Source of the DNA: a virus
Reading direction: 5' to 3' (one strand)
Length of the DNA stretch: 64,000 bases
Virus record (IMG/VR): IMGVR_UViG_3300032087_004763
Span: 62,001-126,000 of that record
Position numbers and translations under genes: made by a program. Position 1 is the stretch's first letter, and each line of letters begins with the position of its first letter. Below the pieces are notes generated by a model that saw nothing but the letters and a program-made list of their open reading frames with translations, was not told the DNA's origin and searched no databases. Positions 54,467 to 61,469 of the stretch are shown one piece after another.

Positions 54467-55183
54467 ATGGCTTTGCCACAGTTAAACACATCACCGTCGT
54501 ATACGACTAAGGTGCCGTCGACCGGTCAAGACGTTAACTTTAGACCGTTTTTAGTAAAAGAGCAGAAGGTTCTTCTGATTGCATATGAATCACAAGACAA
54601 ATCTCAAATCATTAAAGGCATCCTAGATACATTAGACGCGTGTTTAGAAACAGACATCGATGTTCACGCACTAACTACGTTTGATGTTGACTATCTTTTT
54701 ACTCAGATCCGTGGAAAGTCAGTAGGTGAGAGAGTCGACGTCAAGTTAAAGTGTCAGAGCTGTGAAGAGTATAACGATATTCAGATTGACCTAGATGACA
54801 TTCAACCTCCTACAGCTAAAGATTCAACTAGGATTATCGAGCTAAATCAAACTGTTTCGCTGCAATTAAAGTACCCAAGCTATTCTTTGTTCCTTCGCAA
54901 TCCTAGCATGTTAAACTCCGAATCTAGTACCGAAACAATCATGGAAGTCATTATCTCTTGTATGCATGCGGTACTAACGAATGATGAAAACATTCTGTTA
55001 AAGGACGAGCCAAGAGAAGAGGTTGTAAAATTCTTAGACTCAATGACAGCTGGTCAATTTGAAATGATCACGGATTTTGTAGAAAAAATGCCAGCTATGA
55101 ACAAAAAAGTAAACTATGCTTGTGTTAAGTGTGGAGAAAAGAACGAGAAGGTATTGAGTGGCCTTGACGATTTTTTATCATAG
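54467..55183 (+). CDS. 26: Baseplate hub/tail assembly chaperone gp26
   Basis: 238 residues (T4 gp26 has 208). The start LPQLNTSPSYTTKVPSTGQD then VNFRPFLVKEQKVLLIAYES, and helical middle match the T4 gp26 baseplate family. Two CxxC pairs (C96/C99 in KCQSCEE, C219/C222 in ACVKCGE) probably bind zinc. GGAG precedes the ATG at seven bases. Its end contains the T TTT TTA slippery site that would shift ribosomes into the gp51-like frame. Confidence 0.88.
   Translation: MALPQLNTSPSYTTKVPSTGQDVNFRPFLVKEQKVLLIAYESQDKSQIIKGILDTLDACLETDIDVHALTTFDVDYLFTQIRGKSVGERVDVKLKCQSCEEYNDIQIDLDDIQPPTAKDSTRIIELNQTVSLQLKYPSYSLFLRNPSMLNSESSTETIMEVIISCMHAVLTNDENILLKDEPREEVVKFLDSMTAGQFEMITDFVEKMPAMNKKVNYACVKCGEKNEKVLSGLDDFLS
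55171..55177 (+). other. Slippery heptamer T TTT TTA at the end of gp26
   Basis: In the gp26 frame the codons are GAT TTT TTA TCA TAG; the heptamer is placed exactly as needed for -1 slippage, two codons before the stop. The -1 frame then stays open for 64 codons to TGA at 55369-55371. Confidence 0.75.
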
Positions 55184-55371
55184 GCCTCTCACATGAATCA
55201 TTGGAAAACTATTATCAGACTAACTTTCAGTTGATGCAGCATCATCGATACTCGTTAGCCGATATAGAAGGAATGATGCCGTGGGAGAGGGAGATTTATG
55301 TAATGCTTTTAATCAACCATATAAAAGAAGAGAACGAGAGAGCTAAACAAAATGGCAGCAATTACTCTTGA
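55177..55371 (+). CDS. 51: gp51-like segment, likely -1 frameshift extension of gp26
   Basis: The frame after the slippery site encodes 64 residues: SHESLENYYQTNFQLMQHHR, then YSLADIEGMMPWEREIYVML. It has no ATG near its start; the first ATG is at 55234 (45 residues left) with no clear ribosome site. In marine T4-like phages a small gp51-type hub assembly gene lies here. Reading it as a fused gp26-gp51 protein of about 301 residues (54467-55371) explains the lack of a start. It overlaps the tape measure start by 20 bases. Confidence 0.65.
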   Translation: MIGLSHESLENYYQTNFQLMQHHRYSLADIEGMMPWEREIYVMLLINHIKEENERAKQNGSNYS

Positions 55372-56818
55372 AGACGTAAATAAAAGTTTACAAAAACAGA
55401 CCGAAATCTTAGACGATGATGGTAAATTTTCGGCAATGGTCGCCGGAAAAACGCACGCACACTTAGAAACCTTAAACAGCAGCGTTTCTTCTCTTTTAGG
55501 AATATTTAAATCAAAATTTGAAGGCGACGATATTGAAGCAGCTCGTGAAGGTAAGCCAGACGTCATACCTCAGTCAGCTGCAGCTGGCGGTAAAGGCGGG
55601 GATGGCGGTTTTGATTTTCTTGCTTTTGGTAAGGGTCTTTTAGCTGGTCTTTTAGCAGCCATTCCGGCGATTATTGCAGGTCTTGTTGGTGCTGTTGTTG
55701 CTTCTTTTAATGAGTTTGCAAATGATCTTGCCAGGACTTTAGCGGCTAAAAAAATATTTAATTTTCTTAAGATAAGTGACAAGGTCAGAGACATAATTAA
55801 AACTGGACTTACAGGCCTGATTGCTGGATTAAAGACTGCACTTTTCTCTGCTATGTATCTTGGCCAAGACGGGAAACCGATTGCTAAAGTATTTAAAGGA
55901 ATTCAAGGAGCACAAGGTGCAGGACCATTTGCGAAAGCGTTAAGAGGTATTAAAAGCATAGTCGAGTTAGTCGGTAAAGTATTTAGTCCTATAGTAAAAT
56001 TGGTTAGCGGACCGACCGGTAAACTACTAAGTGGTCTTGGAAAAGTAATGGGTACACTTGGAACTGTATTAAGAACTATATTCTTGCCTATCGGTATTTT
56101 ATTTACTGCTTATGATACTATTAAAGGTGCGGTAGAAGGTTTTCAAAAGGACGGTCCATTTGGAGCAATTACAGGAGGTCTTGGAGGATTAATTGGATCA
56201 ATTATCGGTGCACCTATAGATTTACTATTATCAGCCGTTGATTGGATTGCTAAAAAATTAGGATGGAGTGAGGATCTGATTCCAGATAATTTTAACGTTC
56301 AGAAACTAATTCAAGACTTCTTTTCAAATATTCCAACACTAGTTAAACAAGCTTTTTCATACATAGGAGACGCTATTGAAAATTTTGAGTTTGGAATACC
56401 CGACTTAAAATTTGGTAATCCTTTTGAAAATATAACAGAAAAAATTAAGAATTTAGATCTAACCTCACTCAATTTCCCAAAAATTGGTGATTTCTTTGGT
56501 ATAGACATGAACTTAGGTGATAAGCTTAAAGGTGCCTTATTACAATTATTCGGTGGGGTTGGTACTGGTCCGCTAGCTAGTCTTGGAACAGACGATGAAG
56601 ATCCTTTTGTTGAAAGTAGTCAACCGTCTACAGCAACTACACTCAGAGAAGGTGGTGATGAAATGAGAAGAGGCCGCGGTGCTATTCTTAATACCGGGCC
56701 TCCAGTTAGTGTTATTGATGCTTCATCACGGATTAACAGTAGTCAGCAAACTGCTATGAGTATACCGACTACTGCTATGGATCATTCCGATCCATACATG
56801 ACACCCGCGTTAACTTAA
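55352..56818 (+). CDS. 29: Tape measure protein (gp29-like)
   Basis: 488 residues (T4 gp29 has 590). The N-terminus is helical (VNKSLQKQTEILDDDGKFSA), followed by at least three strongly hydrophobic stretches (about residues 87-120, 150-170, 215-305 with GAITGGLGGLIGSIIGAPID), as in tape measure proteins that set tail length and enter the host membrane. The C-terminus is disordered and polar. Position directly after gp26/gp51 is the usual chaperone-tape measure order. It ends convergently against gp32 with a four-base overlap. Confidence 0.75.
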   Translation: MAAITLEDVNKSLQKQTEILDDDGKFSAMVAGKTHAHLETLNSSVSSLLGIFKSKFEGDDIEAAREGKPDVIPQSAAAGGKGGDGGFDFLAFGKGLLAGLLAAIPAIIAGLVGAVVASFNEFANDLARTLAAKKIFNFLKISDKVRDIIKTGLTGLIAGLKTALFSAMYLGQDGKPIAKVFKGIQGAQGAGPFAKALRGIKSIVELVGKVFSPIVKLVSGPTGKLLSGLGKVMGTLGTVLRTIFLPIGILFTAYDTIKGAVEGFQKDGPFGAITGGLGGLIGSIIGAPIDLLLSAVDWIAKKLGWSEDLIPDNFNVQKLIQDFFSNIPTLVKQAFSYIGDAIENFEFGIPDLKFGNPFENITEKIKNLDLTSLNFPKIGDFFGIDMNLGDKLKGALLQLFGGVGTGPLASLGTDDEDPFVESSQPSTATTLREGGDEMRRGRGAILNTGPPVSVIDASSRINSSQQTAMSIPTTAMDHSDPYMTPALT

Positions 56819-57705
56819 TCGCTGTTAGCTAACTTAGCAAAGTATGACATTGTGTCATCTTCATCCGTATCGAACGGAATCTCATCAGCCGTAACTGGCT
56901 CTAGCGGTGCTGGAGCTGGTTCATTGAGCTGAGCTTCCTGCTTGAGTGTAGGAGCACCTGCTTCTACCTCTTCACCAAGAACCCGCATCAACTTGGCCTT
57001 GAGCTCATCATAAGTCTTGTAGTTCTTTGGATCAGTGAACTCATTGAGTGGGTGCAACTTACCATAGATCTCTTCAAGCTTGTCATCATCAGCTAATGCG
57101 GATGGTGACTCAAACTCAGACTTATCGTAGTTACGATAGCCCTCGACATTACGAATCTTCAACTTGAAGTTCGCACCTTCCCAGAAGTCAAATGGGTTGA
57201 CAGGTGTCTCATCCTGGAATGCAGGCTGCATGACATCCATGATCTTATCAAAGATCTTCTTACCAAACTGATAGAGGAAGACTTTGCCTTCGTTATCTGG
57301 ATTTGCAGGATCACTGATGATCTGCACATTGGTGACATAATGTAGACGACGCTTCTGCGTACGTGCACGGTCTTTATCAGCCTCAATGCCAGTATTCCAT
57401 AGACGTGAGTTTAGCTCACCGACTGGATCTGGTTGACCGATAGATGTGAGTGATCTCTCGATGTACCACATACCTGTAGGACCTTTAAATCCGTGATCCC
57501 AATACCGTACCCACGGAAGATCCTCACCTTCAGGTGCTGGTAAGAAACGGAGAACTACATAACCATTGCCTGCCTTATCGACAGCTGGCTTATAGATCCG
57601 CTCGTCACCATAGTTCTTCTTTTCTGTGGTTCCGCCAACAGATTCTGCGGCTGAGAGGAGTTTGTTGATTTGATCGCGATTGCGCTTGAGGTTTTCGAAC
57701 GACAT
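56815..57705 (-). CDS. 32: Single-stranded DNA binding protein gp32
   Basis: 296 residues (T4 gp32 has 301). It coats ssDNA in replication, repair and recombination. The start MSFENLKRNRDQINKLLSAA carries the basic cooperativity segment; the core has HGFKGPTGMWYIERSLTSIG, LHYVTNVQIISDPANPDNEG and PFDFWEGANFKLKIRNVEGY; the C-terminus is acidic (DEIPFDTDEDDTMSYFAKLA), which in T4 contacts gp59 and others. No cysteine is present, so the T4 zinc site (one His, three Cys) is absent; marine homologues share this. AAGGAAA precedes the ATG. Confidence 0.95.
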   Translation of the reverse strand: MSFENLKRNRDQINKLLSAAESVGGTTEKKNYGDERIYKPAVDKAGNGYVVLRFLPAPEGEDLPWVRYWDHGFKGPTGMWYIERSLTSIGQPDPVGELNSRLWNTGIEADKDRARTQKRRLHYVTNVQIISDPANPDNEGKVFLYQFGKKIFDKIMDVMQPAFQDETPVNPFDFWEGANFKLKIRNVEGYRNYDKSEFESPSALADDDKLEEIYGKLHPLNEFTDPKNYKTYDELKAKLMRVLGEEVEAGAPTLKQEAQLNEPAPAPLEPVTADEIPFDTDEDDTMSYFAKLANSD

Positions 57706-57737
57706 ATATTTTCCTTGTATTGCTGAAATATTACTGT

Positions 57738-57766
57738 ATTATACACTATATCTGTACCGAAGTACA
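57738..57766 (-). promoter_or_regulatory. Early/middle promoter of gp32 (TGTACT-N17-TATAAT)
   Basis: On the minus strand TGTACT (57761-57766), 17-nt spacer, TATAAT (57738-57743), about 33 nt before the gp32 ATG. The same -35 and spacer recur at three other places in this region. The -35 lies within a hairpin with UUCG loop (57753-57766). Confidence 0.65.
57753..57766 (-). promoter_or_regulatory. UUCG tetraloop hairpin at the 5' end of the late gp32 mRNA
   Basis: TGTAC-TTCG-GTACA is a perfect 5-bp stem with a C(UUCG)G loop. The late promoter at 57771-57778 would start the mRNA five to six bases downstream, at or just inside this hairpin. The following 45 nt up to the ribosome site are A/U-rich and look unpaired. 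Confidence 0.55.
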
Positions 57767-57770
57767 ACAT

Positions 57771-57778
57771 TATTTATA
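57771..57778 (-). promoter_or_regulatory. T4-type late promoter upstream of gp32
   Basis: TATAAATA on the minus strand, about 66 nt before the gp32 ATG, next to the early-type promoter. T4 gene 32 also has several promoters of different classes. Confidence 0.65.
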
Positions 57779-57790
57779 CGACTCCTGTCG

Positions 57791-58348
57791 CTATTTAAAT
57801 GGTGGACCTATAAACCAAGTTACTAATGAATACCTTACACCTTTCGTAACTGGACGCACTCTATGCGAAAGATAAGAAGGAAAAAAGATCATCATTCCTT
57901 TTTTATTCTCAATAGGATCCTCATTATAAAACTGTAATTGTCCACCCTCAAAATCATCATTCAGAACAAGACTCATCGAGAGTTTACGTGTTCTTTTATG
58001 ACGTATATTACCTGGCGGCCGGTCGTAATAAGAAATACCTAAACCATCAATATGATAATCATAATACTGATTTTCTTGATATTGTGTAATCTGCATAGTC
58101 TCAGCAGCATCAATATCAAAATGAGTGAGTTGTTCATTGGCCGTGACCATAAAAGGCCAAATTAAATCGTATATCCTTTGATCTTCTGTCCATACGATAT
58201 TTGAATCACGTACACTGGGTTTAACGCTGCCTTTTAGATTCACTTTGCCTCTAGTCCATTGATCTTTTGGCAGGCTTAAGATGTAGTTAATGTCGTCATC
58301 AGATATTACATCATCAAATCGCCAGTGGCTAAAATCATTTAATTCCAT
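57791..58348 (-). CDS. PKHD-type 2-oxoglutarate/Fe(II) hydroxylase
   Basis: 185 residues from the ATG at 58348 (MELNDFSHWRFDDVISDDDI); a TTG four codons earlier is an alternative. It has the prolyl 4-hydroxylase-like iron site: YHIDG (H99, D101), then SYLSHRV (H162) and R172 in GVRYSLVTW for 2-oxoglutarate. LVLNDDFEGGQLQFY is the usual strand pair before the distal His. The family hydroxylates proline or other residues in proteins. It is downstream of gp33, in the gp59-gp33-gp32 run, and common in marine T4-like phages. A collagen-like fibre elsewhere is a possible target. Confidence 0.8.
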   Translation of the reverse strand: MELNDFSHWRFDDVISDDDINYILSLPKDQWTRGKVNLKGSVKPSVRDSNIVWTEDQRIYDLIWPFMVTANEQLTHFDIDAAETMQITQYQENQYYDYHIDGLGISYYDRPPGNIRHKRTRKLSMSLVLNDDFEGGQLQFYNEDPIENKKGMMIFFPSYLSHRVRPVTKGVRYSLVTWFIGPPFK

Positions 58349-58352
58349 ATTA

Positions 58353-58583
58353 TCAGTCAAATGCTAATTCATTTGTTCTTGGTAAAAAGTTAAGCCTTCT
58401 CGCTTCTGCCTCTAGTTTGTCCTTGATAATCGGATTGATAAACTTTCGGCAGTCTTCTATCTCAATGTTATGCTTCTCACATAACCATACTATAGCATCC
58501 ATATAAGATAGACGTTTCTCAAAGACCGTCTGCTCGACGAGCTTCGAAAACTTTGCTTTTGTTAAGAAATTTTCTTCGATCAT
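58353..58583 (-). CDS. 33: Late transcription co-activator gp33
   Basis: 76 residues (T4 gp33 has 112). It links the sliding clamp gp45 to RNA polymerase so that late promoters are used together with gp55. SYMDAIVWLCEKHNIEIEDC and KFINPIIKDKLEAEARRLNF form the expected helical core. It overlaps gp59 by four bases (ATGA). Position next to gp59 and near gp32 as in T4 supports the call. Confidence 0.8.
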   Translation of the reverse strand: MIEENFLTKAKFSKLVEQTVFEKRLSYMDAIVWLCEKHNIEIEDCRKFINPIIKDKLEAEARRLNFLPRTNELAFD

Positions 58584-59302
58584 ATTTTTCTACGTCTCGG
58601 TTTACGTTTTGCCTTTTGCTCTTCCTTGAATGCATCGAGATCGGCGATCATAGAATTAATTAACTTAATCCTACGACTGAGTTCTCGCCGACCAAGATGT
58701 TTGTAGGCATCATGAGCTTCCTTACATGATTTATTGTATGCGTCTTCGTACTCAGGTAACATACGCTTCAAATAGGATTTAACTGGCTCAACAGCCATAC
58801 CTTTCAACTCATGAATACGGAATGATGCAACGATGTCAAGTGTTGCCTTTTCACCATCGTACCATCCGTCTTCTAATTTATCAATATCGACCATAACAGT
58901 ACGCTCGAGCTTGATTAGAAGTCTTTCTTTTGGAGACAGCACTCGCTTTGGCGGTGCGTCATCCGGTTGTTTCTTCTTGAGGATCTCCTTACCTTTCTCA
59001 ATGAGTTCCTCGAAATATTGTTTGATATGCTCTGGATATCTAGCTGTCTTCTCGTCAAACTCAAGACCATTTGACATCCAATGAATAGCTGCACCGATTC
59101 CTGTATACATCTGGAAACAGTACTCAGGATTTGCAAGAATCGCTGTGTAGTCTTTCTTATTATAATTCTTACGTACCCACTTCTTTACGATCTTACCGAT
59201 ATCTTTTCTATCGAGATCATAGCTAAAATAGTAGCTGCACTTGTCAAACCCTTGATCAAGTGGAATACCTTTCATTCCAGTAAGTATACGTTTCTTAGCC
59301 AT
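58580..59302 (-). CDS. 59: Helicase loader gp59
   Basis: 240 residues (T4 gp59 has 217). It loads the gp41 helicase on gp32-covered forks. Typical pieces: WVRKNYNKKDYTAILANPEY with CFQMYTGIGAAIHWMSNGLE, and a helical C-terminus (YLKRMLPEYEDAYNKSCKEA). The C-terminal end is very basic (EEQKAKRKPRRRKI), fitting DNA binding. It overlaps the hydroxylase gene upstream and gp33 downstream. Confidence 0.85.
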   Translation of the reverse strand: MAKKRILTGMKGIPLDQGFDKCSYYFSYDLDRKDIGKIVKKWVRKNYNKKDYTAILANPEYCFQMYTGIGAAIHWMSNGLEFDEKTARYPEHIKQYFEELIEKGKEILKKKQPDDAPPKRVLSPKERLLIKLERTVMVDIDKLEDGWYDGEKATLDIVASFRIHELKGMAVEPVKSYLKRMLPEYEDAYNKSCKEAHDAYKHLGRRELSRRIKLINSMIADLDAFKEEQKAKRKPRRRKI

Positions 59303-59855
59303 TTGCTACATTCAATCCTGTTAGTATATCATGATTACCGAATGTACCTACCGCAAATGAATTAAATGCGATAGAGATTCTCATCTTACTTATCGGGTGT
59401 GGTGGTACATAGTGTAATAACGAAGATGGAAAGAGTATCAGGTCATTATCTTTGACCGACAACTTATATCTTGAATCTCTATTATTGAAAGATGACTCAC
59501 TATCGGATATAAGTGTGACTTCATCATCTGCGCTTACATAGAACACACCACTCACGATGCTGTTTACATGTCTATGTGGGTGTGTAAATTGATTCTTTTC
59601 AGTGAAGTTAACCCAACTCTGTGTGACGTATGGTTCAACATTTTTTTCTTTTAGGACATTTCTATAATACTGATTTAGCCTTTTTATGATAAACTGTTTT
59701 ACATCTGACATAAAATCTATGTCCAAGACATTTGTGTCTTCACTTACGTAATGACTTGTCCCCATCCTACGTTCTAAAAAATGCAAATTACGACTGACTT
59801 CATCAGGATAATGATCAGTTGCAATTGTAGTAGGAAAGATCTGATGATACTGCAT
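59295..59855 (-). CDS. 2OG-Fe(II) oxygenase-like protein of the phage type
   Basis: 186 residues. The motif THPHRHVNSIVSGVFYV (H92, H94, H96) and later PSSLLHYVPPHPISKMRISI (H148, R159) match a small 2OG-Fe(II) oxygenase group frequent in marine T4-like phages, in which the first iron ligand motif is H-x-H. FNSFAVGTFG follows at the end. The substrate is unknown. It starts one base after the preceding small gene and ends inside the gp59 start. Confidence 0.72.
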   Translation of the reverse strand: MQYHQIFPTTIATDHYPDEVSRNLHFLERRMGTSHYVSEDTNVLDIDFMSDVKQFIIKRLNQYYRNVLKEKNVEPYVTQSWVNFTEKNQFTHPHRHVNSIVSGVFYVSADDEVTLISDSESSFNNRDSRYKLSVKDNDLILFPSSLLHYVPPHPISKMRISIAFNSFAVGTFGNHDILTGLNVANG

Positions 59856-60181
59856 TAATTGCGTCTCATCGTAGCATAATCTACTGGATTATCGTCTTTA
59901 CCTACTGGGACGATGTTGCTTTTGTGGAGGGTTGCGAGTCCTGTGATGTAGTCTCCTGAGTATTCCTTTGCCGCTGCTTTTGCTGTTGCATTCTGGTTGT
60001 TGTTGATTCCTTCGTATGAGGGGATGGATTCAGATACGCGTAGATACGGCCGGCTCGGAACATATTCTTTGAACTCCTGTGAGATTGGTGCTGATGCAAA
60101 CTTCTTTGCGCGTTTTAGTTCTGTACTATATATAGAAAGCTTCTCTTCACGGAGAAGCTTTTTTCGTCTACTTACTGACAT
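59855..60181 (-). CDS. Small basic protein of unknown function
   Basis: 108 residues. The start MSVSRRKKLLREEKLSIYST is basic; the centre (YVPSRPYLRVSESIPSYEGI) is extended; the end contains SGDYITGLATLHKSNIVPVG and DYATMRRN. Proteins of this form lie upstream of the gp59-region hydroxylase in marine T4-like phages. Promoter 60238-60266 precedes it by about 57 nt. Confidence 0.6.
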   Translation of the reverse strand: MSVSRRKKLLREEKLSIYSTELKRAKKFASAPISQEFKEYVPSRPYLRVSESIPSYEGINNNQNATAKAAAKEYSGDYITGLATLHKSNIVPVGKDDNPVDYATMRRN

Positions 60182-60363
60182 GTGTCAAATTCCTTCATTG
60201 CTGAATATGTGTCTAAGACACCTGAGCTCTGAATGGTATTATACACCTCAATGTCGGACATGTACACAGAATTTTCACGGGCTAGTTTTGCTGCAGCCTG
60301 ACGCTCACGGTTAATCTTGTTACCGATGCGGCGGATCATCTTTAAACGTTGTGCTTTTGTCAT
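60172..60363 (-). CDS. Small helical protein of unknown function
   Basis: 63 residues, helical and basic at the start (MTKAQRLKMIRRIGNKINRE), then RQAAAKLARENSVYMSDIEV. It overlaps the next gene by ten bases and the previous one by 44. Early expression is likely from the promoter at 60489-60517. No function is recognised. Confidence 0.55.
   Translation of the reverse strand: MTKAQRLKMIRRIGNKINRERQAAAKLARENSVYMSDIEVYNTIQSSGVLDTYSAMKEFDTCQ
60238..60266 (-). promoter_or_regulatory. Early/middle promoter TGTACA-N17-TATAAT inside 60172-60363
   Basis: On the minus strand TGTACA (60261-60266), 17-nt spacer, TATAAT (60238-60243). It would feed 59855-60181, the oxygenase, gp59 and gp33. Located within the coding sequence of the small gene 60172-60363. 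Confidence 0.55.
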
Positions 60364-60508
60364 AATTTAATTTCCTCTCAAGTTCATGACGTAATGTGCG
60401 AAGCTCTTCAATACGATCTTCGACTAATTCTCTCTGCGAGACCTCTTCTAAGAATCCAAGGTCTTCATCAATTGTGTTTATCTTTTGGATTATATCTTGA
60501 TTTTCCAT
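60320..60508 (-). CDS. Small coiled-coil protein, tentative
   Basis: 62 residues, charged and helical (SQRELVEDRIEELRTLRHEL). Its first 20 nt overlap a TGTACA-N17-TATAAT promoter whose start site would be downstream of this ATG, so either the gene is made from a longer transcript or the true start is later or the gene is not real. It overlaps the next gene by 44 bases. Confidence 0.45.
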   Translation of the reverse strand: MENQDIIQKINTIDEDLGFLEEVSQRELVEDRIEELRTLRHELERKLNYDKSTTFKDDPPHR

Positions 60509-60517
60509 AAATGTACA
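60489..60517 (-). promoter_or_regulatory. Early/middle promoter TGTACA-N17-TATAAT before the small genes
   Basis: On the minus strand TGTACA (60512-60517), 17-nt spacer, TATAAT (60489-60494). It would start transcription near 60482 and drive 60172-60363 and the genes after it. Confidence 0.6.
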
Positions 60518-60536
60518 CTACTTTTTGCAATTATTT

Positions 60537-61130
60537 TTAGACGCGTTCGATTTCGACATGTCCACATTTGCCTTCATCATAAAAAGTTTTCAATTTCCAT
60601 TGAGGATTATCATTTAAGAATCTTTCGATTACTTTCCATAATGCATATCCATTTTGTTTAATATCATGGAATGCAATGTATTTGTTTACACTATCAGCAT
60701 GCATTTGTAGTTCACGAGTTAAGTGAGATGGGTAATGAAGACTATCAATATGAAGCATATCCACTTTATGTACTGACTTTTTATCAGTAGAGCTACCTTC
60801 ATACATAATATATTCCATAGGATTCCTTCTCATATACTCTAGAGCAAGAGGTTCAAGGGCTTTTAGATCTTCTTTTTTATTTCCACCTCTCCATTTTTTA
60901 AGAGTAACATCAACTCCAACTATCTTTTTAGGATTCTGCATCATTAACATAATAAATGATGATCCTTGGTTAACACCTAATTCTGAAATACTTTCGCTAT
61001 CTTTAGCGCATTCTATTAATGCATTATTTCTATGCTCAGTAGTAGGAGCTACCCCATTAATAAATGTTTCTTGATAAAGACTCCATACATCTTCAAGGGT
61101 CTCAGCGGAGTTATAGTTAGTGTCTCTCAT
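60537..61130 (-). CDS. SAM-dependent methyltransferase-like protein
   Basis: 197 residues. The class I motif I is ELGVNQG (50-56), the post-I acid VGVDVT (71-76), and MLHIDSLHYPSHLTRELQMH (about 123-142) matches the family of TylF/CmcI-like O-methyltransferases and related phage proteins; YIAFHDIKQNG is the motif with a possible metal or substrate His/Asp. The acceptor is unknown. Short gap to its neighbours; the late promoter at 61422-61429 lies upstream of the preceding small gene. Confidence 0.72.
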   Translation of the reverse strand: MRDTNYNSAETLEDVWSLYQETFINGVAPTTEHRNNALIECAKDSESISELGVNQGSSFIMLMMQNPKKIVGVDVTLKKWRGGNKKEDLKALEPLALEYMRRNPMEYIMYEGSSTDKKSVHKVDMLHIDSLHYPSHLTRELQMHADSVNKYIAFHDIKQNGYALWKVIERFLNDNPQWKLKTFYDEGKCGHVEIERV

Positions 61131-61138
61131 AATTATTC

Positions 61139-61402
61139 CTAGTTCTTGTAAATATTGTATAGATGAGTTTCAAATTGTTCGACCTTCTCAATACGATTTG
61201 GCCAATAAATGTATTCCTTCTCTGGATTTTTCTTTAGATTATTTAAGAGAGGAGCAACTGCATTGTATAGCTTATCGATCTTTGCTTGCATCTCTTCTGC
61301 AGTTGATGATGCAGTTTGTGCAGTCGCAGTTGCCTTTTGAACGGCTTCTAGTTCGGTCTCGTCAACAGCTGTAAAACCAAAATCAAAAAAATCTTCTGAC
61401 AT
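61139..61402 (-). CDS. Small conserved protein, late expressed
   Basis: 87 residues. MSEDFFDFGFTAVDETELEA begins an acidic N-terminus; the middle is a coiled coil (SSTAEEMQAKIDKLYNAVAP); the end is LNNLKKNPEKEYIYWPNRIE and then KVEQFETHLYNI. Proteins of this design are common in marine T4-like phages. The ATG has AAAGGAG at seven bases and a late promoter at 61422-61429. A role in the virion or in head assembly is possible. Confidence 0.65.
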   Translation of the reverse strand: MSEDFFDFGFTAVDETELEAVQKATATAQTASSTAEEMQAKIDKLYNAVAPLLNNLKKNPEKEYIYWPNRIEKVEQFETHLYNIYKN

Positions 61403-61421
61403 AATAGACTCCTTTATGGTC
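61403..61421 (-). promoter_or_regulatory. Leader with ribosome site in a hairpin loop, gene 61139-61402
   Basis: TAGAC (overlapping the late promoter) and GTCTA enclose a loop holding AAAGGA. A mRNA from the late promoter would lack the left arm, whereas a read-through mRNA would form it. This repeats the design seen at gp13. Confidence 0.4.
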
Positions 61422-61429
61422 TATTTATC
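61422..61429 (-). promoter_or_regulatory. Late promoter (GATAAATA) of the gene at 61139-61402
   Basis: GATAAATA on the minus strand, 20 nt before the ATG. It abuts the T run of the structured RNA's terminator. Confidence 0.6.
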
Positions 61430-61469
61430 TAAAAAATAAAAGCGGAACGGGGAGACTAGGGTAACTCCC
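61429..61469 (-). terminator. Likely terminator at the end of the tRNA/structured RNA unit
   Basis: Leftward RNA ends with a stem GGGAG/CTCCC (61465-61469 and 61450-61454), then CGTTCCGC and a T run TTTTATTTTTT. The CGTTCC next to the T run can pair with GGAACG at 61592-61597, closing the whole structured region. Termination is likely but the stem is short. Confidence 0.55.
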
